Assembly: GCA_954871525.1 (NCBI GenBank)
Contig: OX940866.1
Location: 14,903,001-14,967,000 of the forward strand
Length of the DNA: 64,000 bases
Source of the DNA: Parietaria judaica
Lineage: Eukaryota > Streptophyta > Magnoliopsida > Rosales > Urticaceae
Direction of reading: 5' to 3'
A program made the position numbers and the translations under genes. Shown here piece by piece: positions 44,553 through 56,045 of this stretch. The notes under the pieces were generated by a model. That model searched no databases, was not told where the DNA came from, and was given only the letters and a program-made list of their open reading frames with translations. Positions within the stretch are counted from its first letter, which is position 1. Each line of letters starts with the position of its first letter.

Positions 44553-45541
44553 TGTTACGATCCCGTTGTCGAGCTCTCGTGATCGAGTTGAATTCCGACT
44601 CCCTGCAAGCTGCAATTTCCAGATTCGGAAAACACACGCAAAGATCCACGAACACTAGGATGAATCAACACGATTTTATTTATGATCGGAGACACACGAA
44701 GAACACCACACCTATGAACACACACATTCCTCAAGATCTAACCTAAACCCCCAAATCTGGGAATCTAGACTAGTCCTTGGCCAAAAGCCTTCCTCCCTAC
44801 ACCTGAGGTATTTATAGGCTCATTATTCTCTTCTCAACACATGAAAAATAACTACGACACTTAAACCACAAAACGACAACTCATCAATGCTCGGGATATA
44901 ACATAAACATACATCAGCAACAATCACAAACACTTAAACATCAGCAACATATGCCAAAAAAAAAAAAAAATCAAGCACATAAAACAGATTAGATTACAGA
45001 GGAATTTTACATTTTAATATTTGTAGATTTCTTTCTTCGAAACATGCAGAATAGCTGTGTGAGTGTGTTTTTGTTGATTATGATTTCAGTTATAATTCAG
45101 CTTCCTGAAAATATTAACATGTGTTATATTGGGTTATTTTTTTTTGTATTTTTTATTATAGCATTTGCATTTTAGGAACCGGTGACGAACACAAATCAAA
45201 CACTAACATGTACCAATGGAATTCACCAACGAGATCAATTCCATGATATTTATTGAATAAAGGAACGGAATCTCACAATGATAGCGGCGGGGGCGGCCAC
45301 TCCTTCGAGCAGACGACCCAGCTCTCACTCAAGACGCCTTATAAAGGGATTAGGAAACACTAATCCTTATCAATTACACACTACCCAAAATGCCCTTAAG
45401 AACTTAACACATAAAATACTATCAAAATTTAGCTACTAATAGTTTAGTTTTATTTTATTAACAAATCAATTACAGGTCTATCAGAATCATGAACGTTTAT
45501 CTCATGCGTTGCAGAAGAGCAACAATGTCGAACTCCTATCA
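44553..45541 (-). repeat. Element 4 5' LTR
   Basis: Copy of 41886-42872. The minus-strand TATAAATA at 44809-44816 would drive transcription of the internal ORF. Confidence 0.9.
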
Positions 45542-45772
45542 TTTTTCCGGTTTAGATAACCAAAATGAACAAGCGATATGAAACAAATGCAACCACTTCC
45601 CGGTCTAATTACTCTACTTGGGAGAACATGTATAGTAACCAAGTGAAAAGAAAATAAAATACAATGTAAGATAACAAAACTATGTATATGTGTTGAAGAG
45701 AAGTAAAATTTCGGACCTTTTTGCCTCATAGTCTAGCATTTATGCTGCTGTGGCTCACTTGTTCCTTGTTTG

Positions 45773-48700
45773 TCACGGCATTGTGGTTTTACTTTCATCT
45801 CCGTTTTTGTTTTGAAAACAGAGATAAGATAGCGATTGCAGCCACGAAACCAAAGTCGGCTTGCGCGTAACGTCATCTGATTCTGCAACCATGGAATATA
45901 ACTCGTTCAATATCATAACTTGGCCATCTTTCGGAAGCTCGACGATTAGCTGTGCCATAAGCTTCATCAAATCTGGAAGTACCTGAAAAAAAAAAAAAGA
46001 GTCAGTTTAGGCCAAAGCTCAAAGACAATGATTCGTTCATTTAAAAAATAAAATAAAAAAAACCGGAGTATTTATTAGTTGTGTCCCTGAACTTATCATG
46101 TTATCTCAGTTCTCCCGCTTTTTTTTTTTTTTTTTTTTTTTTGGGGGCATGAGTTCCTCAAACCGTAATGATAGACAGATTTCGTCAAATTTAAGTAATG
46201 TATGATGAAAATGCTAGTACAGTAATCATGATTTGTCCTTAAACACTAATATGTGTCATAGCACTTGGCTGTAACTTCGATGCAAACCGTTATTTTTCAA
46301 CGATCAAGATAAAACCGTTATGTGTCATAGCTCTCTCAATAGCTCTCAAACATTATGGATAATGTGATCATTTGACTTCCTCGGGAGATAACTAAAGCCA
46401 TGAACAGGACGTAAACAAAGCAACATAAGCTTACTTGAATATCGACCAAGGACATGAGCCGTAACAGCAGATCAAGAATTTTCTTGCAATGCTCGGACTC
46501 TCCTTGCCAATTCTTCCACGTGTCAGCCTGCTGCGGAGGGACTTCTCTACAGAGGGTGTGAGCTTTTTCAACAAGAGAATGCATAGAGTAGAGCGTCGCT
46601 GGACTTCCGGCAGGAAGTTGTCTGACCAATGCGGTTATTCCTGAAGCCATACCCTCGAAAGGGGTAACGTCGGGATATCCCTGCATTGAAATAAAATGAA
46701 AAGCCGAAGACATAATGTGAAGAAAGAAAAGGCATGGCACTCAAGTTTGTGATAGGAACCGGTAACAAAACGTAAGTATACACAAGCAAAAACGTAAGTC
46801 AATCGGTAATTGCCAAGACAATGATTACCGGAAACTTTACTGCCATCAACAAAAAAAAGAACAGAGATGTCTCGAGCGATGGATTAAAGTCTAATCAAAA
46901 CATGAAAACGACACAAACACGAGAGATTAGTTTTCCTAACTTTCTCTTATTGTTACTAACCAAAAATAACCCCTAAACTGTACAACATTATATAACTCAA
47001 AATTTACTACTAATTTACGAGTCAGTTTGACAGTTACTTGGCAACTCGGATACCTTTCTTGTAGATATAGGGTTATATATATATATATATATAAAGAACA
47101 AATTAGAACAGAAAATGAAAAGAAATTTACAAGAACTCCAAAACATAATTAGAGCATTCAGATAGAATAATAAAATATAAAAAGAAACATAGATAAGACA
47201 TGGTTTGAACGATTACCGATAAAGATCTCTGTGTGTAGTAGAAAACAAGCTGCTCCTTCAAGGATGCTCTTTCCTCCTGATCAGAATCGCTTTCTGAAGA
47301 TATAAACGCCGCAAAAATAGAATGCGAGGCCCGAGCTACTTTTCCGTTAGGGTGTCCTAAGTATCTGGTGGCTCTTTCGTAAAGGAAATTAAAAATTTAT
47401 GCAAACTCGTCAAAGATAGTAATAAATATTATCATTAAAAAGGATACAAAAACATCTTCGGAGCAACCAACTTCCCGAATAACGAGCTTGGCAAAAATTC
47501 AATGCAAGTGGCAATCACTCGTAAGTAGAACAGAACTCGTGCAGTCTGAACCTCATCTCTGTACCAAACATATTCTGTTTTGCGCCCGAAAGCAAGGTCT
47601 GCAAGATTATCTAAATGTATTAAGGGAAATTTATTTATCAATTAGAAGATTACAAGAAATGCAACTATTTTGGAAAAGTAACATACCGGGTCCGTTGGTC
47701 AAATCAGCGTAATTTGGTATGGATTCTACAAATGAGACACATGAAGAACCGTTCTCTTGAATGCTAAGCACAACCGCTCTGATCGTGTCCATATACTCAG
47801 GCAATCGTACACGCCGGAAGTACTCCAAGCAAGAAAACGCGACCAATATTTTTACTGGTATCTCAGTTTCTGTTTCATGGTTTAACTTCGCGTTAAGCTT
47901 GTGTTTTGTGACCGAGAGTGCAAAAAATACCACCATGAGGAAGGCAGACTCCACGATTTTCTCCATGCTCATAAGCAACTCGTCGTGTTCACCACGAAGT
48001 AACAAAGCCAATTTCCGATGCTCCACATAGATAAACTGACAATAATTCCACATAAGATTCTCTACAATACTTTGGCTCTGTTCGTCTGCTGAACTATACT
48101 GGTTACAAAGAACACGAGCTACAGCGCCTGCTTCTTTAAAAAGAACGCCTTCAAGATGTTCTTTGACCTCTTTATCTAACCGCCCGACTGAATTCCCATG
48201 CAGAGATTCAACCGCTTTGGCATAAAGCCATTTCAAGGGAAAGATCTCGGTCAATAACGCAGAAGCAAGAAGCAAAAAGAGAGATGAAAGAGGAGAAACC
48301 GGTCCACTCCGTGCCAATGCTATTGAAGAACATTGAAGGAAAAAACGGATGGAGAGATCCTTTCGTGAATTGGAAAGATCGCTCATTTGGGAAATCACGT
48401 TTCTTCCCACGGACTCTATTCGTTCCTCAGCAGATCTTCTCAGCCTTGAGAGGATATCCAAGCGTGGACCGCTCGATGCCGATTTGTTCAAAGTCCTTAG
48501 AACTCCCGCTGAAGCCATGACAACTGCAAACGGAACGTAGTTTTCCTTCTGCGTTTCCAAAGCTTCGTGACAAAAAATGCTAATGTTCTCCACGGAACGG
48601 GAATTGATCAAACAAGAAATCACCCATTCAACCAAATGCAGAACCATGATCCCGTGAGAGAGATCGCCTCTAGGCCCGTCTATCTTTCCCCAAACTCCCA

Positions 48701-49340
48701 ACAAGGAGTCTAACATTCTCGTGTAATGAAAACTCTCGGAAGAAGACAGGGCATACCCGATTCCCGCAAGCACGTCCGGAACAATCTCTCCACAAGAACC
48801 CATAAGCAGACACTTCTGTTCCAGAAGCCCACACATAATTTCCAAACATGCCCTCTTGGTGCTTCCAGCCACCGCGCGCACAAAAGCAACGGCACCCAAA
48901 AGAAGCACGGCCTCCGAGAACAACTGCGGGCTGTCGCCCCGATCAAATCGAGGAGCAACATGGCGAGAAACAGCCTCTACGACCGAATCCACGAGAGGCA
49001 AAGTCGGGCTGGCGGATTTCCTAACCCAAACGTAGAGAAGCCTGAGCAAGAGCGGGTACGACTCGTCCGGAAGAGCGATGCCGGGGCTGGAAAGAATGGA
49101 AAGCGCAAGCTTGGCTTGCGGGTCGGCGACATGGAGAGAGAGGCGAGAGGCGACGAGAGACCTCAAGGCTTGGAGATGGTGAGAATGGAAAGAGAGGGTC
49201 TTGAGGGAGTCTCTGAGGTCAGCCCAGTGCTGAATGATTGCCCTAGCTGAGGAAGCCGATGAGCTAGAGCTGCCATAACCAGTGGCAGTGACGGCCTTCA
49301 GCCAATCCTCGAGGAAAACCGCGTTACCTTGTTTGGCCAT
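45773..49340 (-). CDS. Plant-conserved helical-repeat (ARM-like) protein of unknown function
   Basis: Five exons on the minus strand: 49340-47687, 47598-47448, 47373-47217, 46680-46435 and 45982-45773. Junctions are GT-AG with consistent phase (1, 2, 0, 0), giving 805 aa. It starts MAKQGNAVFLEDWLKAVTAT. The sequence is almost wholly alpha-helical, leucine-rich and without a signal peptide; helices such as LALSILSSPG, SYPLLLRLLYVWV and LFSEAVLLLGAVAF suggest an ARM/HEAT-like solenoid. I recognise it as the type of Arabidopsis AT1G73970 (annotated obscurin-like or unknown) by start, length and texture, but this is from memory. No catalytic motif is visible. A 5'-UTR intron (49467-49379, GTAAG donor, TTTTCAG acceptor) is likely. 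A foldback MITE lies about 180 bp upstream of the ATG. Confidence 0.85.
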
Positions 49341-49521
49341 CTCAAGTTCAGCTCATGAATTCCCAACCCAATTCAGTTCTGAAAAGAGCATATCGAATCG
49401 TAAGTAATCGAAAATCAAGAGTGAATCAAATCAACAAACATGTGGAGTGCTCCGATGAGAGACTTACGGAGAGAGGAAGAGGAAGAGGAAGAACACTCCA
49501 ATCGAGGTACGCTTAACTTTT

Positions 49522-50011
49522 GGGATAATAGTGGCAGAAGTACTTAAATGTTTGGGTTAATAACGGCGAAAATATTTAAAGTTTGGTCAAAGAATCCCTA
49601 GTGTACCCAAAGTTTAAAAGTGGTGGCAAAAGTACTCAAAGTCGCATTTGGAGCGTTGACTACTTCATTCTCTTAACGCAGTTAACTTACTCATTAACTA
49701 TGTCCACGTGGACAAACGTAGGTTGCTGACATAGCAATTTTTTGCCACGTGGACAAGCCAAATTACGGGTTTAATTCGTTGTTTTATCGTAAACGAGGCT
49801 AATGTGGGCTCGTCCACGTGGCAAAAACTTGCTATGTCACCAACCCACGTTTGTCCACGTGGCCAAAGTTAACGGGTAAGTTATCTGCATTACGAGAATG
49901 GAGTGGTCAACGCCTCAAATGGAAGTTTAGGTACTTTTACCACCACTTTATACTTTGAGTACACGAAGAGTTCTTTGACCAAAATTTAAGTATTTTTGCC
50001 GTGATTAACCC
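49522..50011. mobile_element. Foldback MITE d, near-perfect inverted repeat
   Basis: Arms of about 230-240 bases pair around 49770: AAGTGGTGGCAAAAGTAC with GTACTTTTACCACCACTT, TGTCCACGTGGACAAACG with CGTTTGTCCACGTGG, and CACGTGGACAAGCC with GGCTCGTCCACGTGG. The left end is GGGATAATAGTGGCAGAAGT; the right end is TTTTTGCCGTGATTAACCC. Non-coding. It lies just upstream of the helical-repeat gene's first exon and so within its likely promoter. Confidence 0.88.
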
Positions 50012-50173
50012 TAAATGTTTTGATATTTGAGTGGAAATAATTGGCTGAAAGACCTTAACTGAGATGTCGTTTCGTTCCCAACCCTTGTTATATTCTGTAT
50101 TTTCTTTTACATTTATTTTTTGCCCTAATAAATACAAATTGCGAGTTCTCATTTATTTTTTACATAGTGTTTT

Positions 50174-50903
50174 GTGAAATTACAAATATGCCCTTTGGTA
50201 GTTGAGCGGTGGGTGGTTTATTTATTACATTTTCTTTTAGGTTTTCTTTTTCAAACATATTCTCGCTTCTTCTCCGTGATTACTGCACTTCGACGCTTTC
50301 TATTCTCAAGATCCTCTCCTCCGACTCCGAACGTTTTTCTCTTCTCTATCGTACTCCTCATTCGTCTATTCTATTCATTCTGGTTCGAGAACGACTTCGA
50401 GCAACGAGGCTTTCTTCTCTTTGCTTTCCCGGCGAAGGACGATCCTTTCAGCGACAAGTTTATTGGATCATCGTCTTCATCCTCCCCAAAGCCACATAAA
50501 TGGAGGTAAATGTTTATTCTTTGAGAAACCTAAGCTTTGCGAACTGTTTTGACTCGTAATGATGCTAGAGTTTACTTATTTTACATGCAATACATTATAT
50601 TATGTGGTTTACGAAGAAGAACGAGTGTAGGGTTGGTTCTCTACCTATTTCAGCAATTCCGCAATCTATTTACACTCCGTTGTTTATTACCGCTAGCAGT
50701 TGGCCGTTGCTCTCTATATATTCATTACCGCCATGTTTTATTATCAATGCCGATAGTTACCTGTTTACACTCCGTTGTCTATTACCGCTATCAGTTTGTC
50801 GTTGCTCCCTATAAACTGCATTACCCCTAAGTATTTTAGAAACTAATCTAGTTTTGATTGGCTTTTTGTCTGAAATAGCTAACTAATTTCCTCTGGACGT
50901 CCG
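50174..50903 (+). other. Possible leader or exon 1 region of the DUF1985-type gene
   Basis: Short open frames with Phe/Ser-rich, unconvincing sequence. ATGGAG|GTAAATG at 50500-50512 could be a first exon with a donor. CCGCTA words occur at 50690-50790. No confident gene. Confidence 0.3.
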
Positions 50904-51420
50904 AGATATACGAATGTGATGTCATCTCCGACGAAGCAAACTTCAGGAGGATCACGAATCTCATTAAAACGGAATTGACGGAGGAGGAGCTTGCGTGGTA
51001 CCGGAGGACACAGTTTGGGCCTCTATTGGATGTCCCAGCTCACTATCAGTTCTCTGCCAAACTGTTTTAGACATTGTTATCGAGAATCAGTAAGCAGCAA
51101 GTTCCCTTCGAGCTGTGGATGTTGGTCAACAATGTTCCCCTACGATACGGGATTCAGGAGTTTGCCATCATCACTGGGCTGAATTGCGAGGAGAATGGTT
51201 GCACTAGGCCTGCCCAAAAACCCCAACGTGCTCCGTTGAGAGAAAGGCTGTGGCCAAATGTAGTGGGTTGGGTGACAGTCAGAATGCTGGAGGAACATTT
51301 TGAGAACAGTCATCTTGATTCGACCGTGAGCAGTGATGATAAGAGAAGGTTGGTTAAACGGAAGTGCTCGATATTTTCTTGTCGAGGGTGGAGGACCTTG
51401 ACCTTTTCGTAAGATAACCT
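50904..51420 (+). pseudogene. DUF1985-type domain of a plant transposon gene
   Basis: Reads IYECDVISDEANFRRITNLI, then FGPLLDVPAHYQFSAKLF, an in-frame TAG at 51068, and FELWMLVNNVPLRYGIQEFA with IITGLNCEENG. The last part is the DUF1985 signature (inner strand plus ExALITGLNC-type motif). In plants this domain occurs mostly with Ulp1-like peptidases in Mutator-like and related transposons. No peptidase part is found nearby. Decayed. Confidence 0.6.
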
Positions 51421-51639
51421 TGGGGTCGACTGTCATTCATGCAATCGCTACATCTGCAGCAGGCTAAAGCACATCGACAACTACGACTGAACATCCTTGA
51501 AAACGAGCAGGAAAGAATGCAGAATCAGGTGGCGCCACCGAGCATGAAATTTAGGGGGTTTATCCACCCACTACTGGTATATGTATAAATTTTAAGTTAT
51601 ATATTTACCACGGACATCTTATATATCAATCTAACATGT

Positions 51640-52336
51640 TAAGTTCATTCATATTTTGGCGTAAGAGTGTTTGCCGGACGTGGCATGGGTTTCGGCGGAC
51701 CTTTGAGAGCCAGAGGTTGGACCTCGTATGTGCAAGTGGACAACCCGGCCAGTCGGGGATATTCATCTTTACAGCCAGAGTATTTGCAACGCTCTTTTAC
51801 GTGGAAGGAACCCGAGGGTTAGTTAGTTGCTCTATTATAAATATAATTATACTAATTACTTTTTTATAACATTACTCTCCTAATTGCAAGCACAATTGAG
51901 TTTGCTTCGTCCCACGGCGGTGGAGGCCACGTTGCCTTATGTAATATCCGCCCGATCGTGTGATCTCGATCGCTCCCCACGCTACCACATGCTCGTGAAG
52001 TCATTGGAACGTGGCTCACGGATCGTCCAGCGACCGAGGAGCCCGCAACAACCAGTTCTACCGCCACCGAAATTTGAAGAGTGACTCGATAGTAGTGGAG
52101 AGTAACGTGGAGAGTGACTCGGTAGTAATGGAGAGTGACCAAGAGACGGTAGTAGCGGAGAGTGACTCGGGAGGTGGCAGTGGCCTGTATGTGAGTCAGA
52201 TAGTGAGTCTGGATGTGAAGTTCATTGAACTAGACATGATCGGTAGGTCCCCTTTAACCATGTTCGACCGTTTTGTAGCTGAAACCCGTTACCGATACAC
52301 GGCGGAAATCTTCAACGTTAGAATACTTACTACTTA
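51640..52336 (+). pseudogene. Degenerate continuation of the DUF1985-type gene
   Basis: Several short plus-strand frames, the clearest at 52011-52336, have Ser/Asp/Glu-rich text (ESNVESDSVVMESDQETVV). Low-complexity acidic linkers are common in this family. The coding structure cannot be resolved by eye. Confidence 0.3.
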
Positions 52337-52439
52337 GAAGTTAGAACTATTTTTTTTATCCTCTATAATATTTTGACTATATTTTATTACTATTTTGGAC
52401 GAGTATGTTGTAAATATGCTTAATTACGTTGGACGATAT

Positions 52440-52826
52440 TATAAATGTTATCACCGCTAGTAACTAGATTCAGTTTCAGATATTATCACCGCTAATAAAA
52501 CGATATAGCCGTTGTGCTACCGCTATCAATATTCAGTGTAAATTAAATATAGCGGTATACATATAAAATACAGTCTTAATGATGATCATATATGGCGGTT
52601 TATTTGAAAAAAATCATATAGCGGTTTGACGGTAAAATGACAAGATTATGTAGCGGTATGACGGTATCGATGAGAAGATTAAATACAGTGTTAATGAAAA
52701 AAATTGTAGGATAAATAAATAATTAATTTATGTCTCTTTAATTAATATTAAAATTAATGATGAGCATATATGGCGGTATAAATGAAAAAATCATATAGCG
52801 GTTTTGCAGTAAAATGATGAGCATAT
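52440..52826. repeat. Field of short CCGCTA / TAGCGGT words, left part
   Basis: CACCGCTAGTAAC (52450), CACCGCTAATAAA (52488) and TACCGCTATCAAT (52519), then the reverse form TAGCGGTATAC (52551), GGCGGTTTA, TAGCGGTTTGACGGT, TAGCGGTATGACGGT, GGCGGTATAAATG (52769) and TAGCGGTTTTG (52797). The field continues across the copia insertion at 63277. Confidence 0.7.
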
Positions 52827-55563
52827 TGTTGGACATATGTGTCCTTAAACAAGATATTTTATCCATTTGTAAAAGATTATGACAAGTCGTTGAATTAAGA
52901 TGATGCTTATTATGATAATCTTATTATAGTTTCTGGTAGAGTAAAATAGAATGTTTGATCCTTAGTTCATAAAGGATGCAATTATGTATTATTATCACAA
53001 CAGAGTCAATGTGAGGAATAATTAATAATCATAAAAAATGAACTTAAAATGTCCGTGACCTAATTAACTGGGTGGGAGCACATTAATCGTATAAGGTCAT
53101 TAATGTGACTAAGTGACAATCCTATTCTGGATTTTGTGTGTGTCACACTCACTAGAAGTGCATTAAGTATGAAGTGCCTTCATACTGTACTGGACCTGAC
53201 TTAAACTCCGGAAGTTATCATATAAGACCGTCACTGATAACTTGGAGTTGAGTCACTAGTAGATGATCAAATGGATATTCGATCTAAGTCCTGAGTGATC
53301 TTGAGTCCGAGCTGCTGGCTTGATTGTTCTTTGATTTAACCATTAAAGAACACAATATATTACCGTTGTTCCCAACACTATTATTTAGGGAACATTATAG
53401 CCCGCAGTAAGGGTAGCTTGGTCATAGACATGGGCATCACACAGCTCTCTTCAGAGTCATGATGATTCCCTTGATTGTCGGTGGTGAGAAGTGAGAGGTA
53501 CCCGTGCGCAACTTATGAATCGAAACCATAAGTGGGTTACTCATGTTATTACTGACTGAGTCAAGGATGAAAATGCAATGAGGGGCATAACGGTAAAAAC
53601 CGCCTGCTCGTGTGTGGATCATCAAGTGAAAGATCAATAACCCGAATTTGATTGTATCAATGGACACCCTGCTGTAATAAAAGGAATAATATATAATGTA
53701 TCACTAAAGAGTGCAACCTCGGGTTTACAGTGGAATAACACCGAGGTTTGACGAACACCCTAGCAGTTCGTTGGAGCTTAAGTGATACGGGTCCATGGTC
53801 CCCAGGATAGCTCCGTAACGGATGATACGTACGTGATAAAAACAGTGGAAATTTTTTTAAGATCATTTGGCAAGACTCATAAACTGAAGTCTGTGACAGA
53901 CATCAAATAGGTTTATCAGTAGCGTGGCAAAAGTACCATATCTTGGTAACCGAAATTAACTGACAAAATAAAGTAGAATTTGGATTTTCTGTCAACATAA
54001 AAGTTGTTGGAAATTAAATTCCAAGCAACTTTTCTTTTGGAACCGAGTCGTTTCGACGTACGGTTTGTGATTTAGAGAATTTCTAAGTTTGTGATTGTTT
54101 CGGTAAACTATGAAATTAAATCACATGTCACGAATTTAAATGATGGTGTGTCACCATGACATTTAAATGTGTGATATTGAGATCAGAGAATATTAATATA
54201 ATTTAATTATTCGAATTTTATTATTAATGTATTATTAATAATTATTCAATAATTAATAGATTTATATTAATATGTAAATAATATATTTTTATATATTTAT
54301 AAAGTGTTAAAATCGAATTGGGCCTTGGAATGTGGATCCATTCACATCCGAATGGATAGACTTTAGTCTTTTCATAATTGCGGCAAAACTACCAAAAGTT
54401 TTGGTATTTGAGAAAAACCCTAAAATCAATTTAATCCATTGGATCGGTTATGATTTAATATCAACCGTTGGATTAGGATATTGATGAATTCGAAATTAAT
54501 AACTTGGTGACCAAGTTTCATTTTTCAAATTTCGATAATTAATTATATCTGTTAGATCGGTCTAAGATTTAATCTTTACCGTCGGATTGGAAATTAATTA
54601 ATTATATATATTTATATTATTTTCGAATTATGGTTTATGGATAAATTCGAAATTGTTTTTATTAAATCTTTTTATATTTGATTTTATCCTAAACTAATTT
54701 GATCAATTAGATCGGTTTAAAGATTTATCTCAACCGTTGGATCTAGATAATGATAATTCGAATTTTAATATATATATATATAATTCGATTTTATATAGAT
54801 AAGAAGATAAGATTGGATTTTTGATTTTATCCAAATCTTTCTAATTTACTTAAATCCCTAATTAATTATATCCATTGGATTTAGATAAGATTAAATCTGG
54901 ACCATTGGATTGAGATAATTAATTATATTTAATATATGATATTCGAAAATTAGGGAGGGAATTTCTCCAATTCGGTTACGGTTTGAGCCTATAAATAGGA
55001 GGCTCATTCTACACATTTTTCACACCTTTCCCCAGAGAAAAATTCGAACTCTCCCTTTCCTTTAGGGTCTGCGAATTTTCTCTCTGATCTCTCTTTCTGG
55101 TTCGGCTTAAGAGACTTAGTTCTCCTGAAGCTTAAAAAGAACCATCAGTTTAAATTTTGCGACGGAGTCCTGCCGGCGAAGCCCACGCTTCGGTATGAGG
55201 ATTCCAGAAGAATATCCCGGAAGATCACGGGAGTTTCCCTCAGCACCGGCAGAGCCCTGCCCGATTCAGAACGCGCAGCCGGAAGTCGTCATTAGAGGTA
55301 CGGCCTTATGCATTGGGTTAATAAATGCAACCATTTACTGCTTTCTATTTATTTCCTATTATGACTAGATTATTAATAATGATTTATGAATATTAAATTA
55401 CATAAGATTTATCAGATCTTGTTATATGGTTATTATCCGATATCCGGATCGTTGAACGGATAACAAGTTTTCCGCTTTAAAATAATTTTTTAAATGTTAC
55501 CCGAACGGTTCGGAGGCATAATTCGTGATAATTAACACGGAATCCGAGACGTGATTCCCAACA
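52827..55563 (+). repeat. Element 5 5' LTR
   Basis: TGTTGGACATATG ... GATTCCCAACA. Contains four imperfect inverted modules around ATCCAACGG/CCGTTGGAT words (about 54440, 54555, 54705 and 54865) and a TATA box. Confidence 0.95.
54990..54997 (+). promoter_or_regulatory. Element 5 TATA box (5' LTR)
   Basis: TATAAATA within GCCTATAAATAGGAGGCTC; the box sits inside a short GAGCCT...AGGCTC palindrome. The 3' LTR has the same at 62882-62889. Confidence 0.7.
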
Positions 55564-55565
55564 AT

Positions 55566-55577
55566 TGGTATCAGAGC
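55566..55577 (+). other. Element 5 primer-binding site (tRNA-Met)
   Basis: TGGTATCAGAGC, two bases after the 5' LTR. Confidence 0.95.
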
Positions 55578-55740
55578 CATGGTTCAAGGATAAATAATTA
55601 CGTAGTTTAATTAATGGGTTAAAGAACGAATTATTTGATGAATAAAATTAATTATTTAAAATTGAAATTTTGAATTTCTAGATATTTTAAATATTAATTT
55701 AAAATAAGAAAATTATCCGACCCAAAAATTCGAACCGGTT

Positions 55741-56045
55741 AATGGGCCGGGCTGCCAAAAACAGCCCAACCCGTGGGCTAGGGTTCGCTTGCAGCGAACC
55801 CATTGGGAGGCCGGGCTGGTTACCCAGCCCGTGGGCCTTATGCCCAGCCCGCAAGGGGGGGTGCAGGGGGCTGCTGCAAGCAGCCCGTGGGCCTCGCCTG
55901 GGCCTGGCCCAAGGCCCCTGCACGGCTGAGCTGGGGATGCTGCCAGGCAGCGAACCGGGCCTCGTGCCCTTGCCCGAGTACTCGGCCCAACCCAATTCGC
56001 AAGGGCTGACGTGCACTGATCCGAGTGCACGTGGGCCCGGGTTTT
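55741..56045. other. GC-rich island in the copia leader
   Basis: About 300 bases, strikingly GC-rich and full of GGGCTGG/CCAGCCC and GCCCGTGGGC palindromes, inside otherwise very AT-rich sequence. Open on both strands by composition only. Confidence 0.75.

Larger units (their letters stand above)
41886..45553 (-). mobile_element. Element 4: young non-autonomous LTR retrotransposon
   Basis: Two nearly identical repeats of about 1 kb flank a 1.7-kb internal region that encodes only one ORF. By my reading the LTRs differ by one base (41932 T, 44599 C) and an A-run length. The tRNA-Met primer site on the minus strand sets the orientation. It has no reverse transcriptase, integrase or zinc knuckle, so it must use proteins from another element. 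The right edge is uncertain (45541 by the TG rule, 45553 by shared sequence) and I found no clean target duplication (left flank TAAAC, right flank GATAAC). It lies between fructokinase 3 and the helical-repeat gene. Confidence 0.9.

Noticed and set aside
50174..50509. 111-codon frame as exon 1 of a functional host gene
   Set aside because: Low-complexity Phe/Ser text, and the only downstream coding signal is a DUF1985-type domain with an in-frame stop, so a transposon remnant is more likely.
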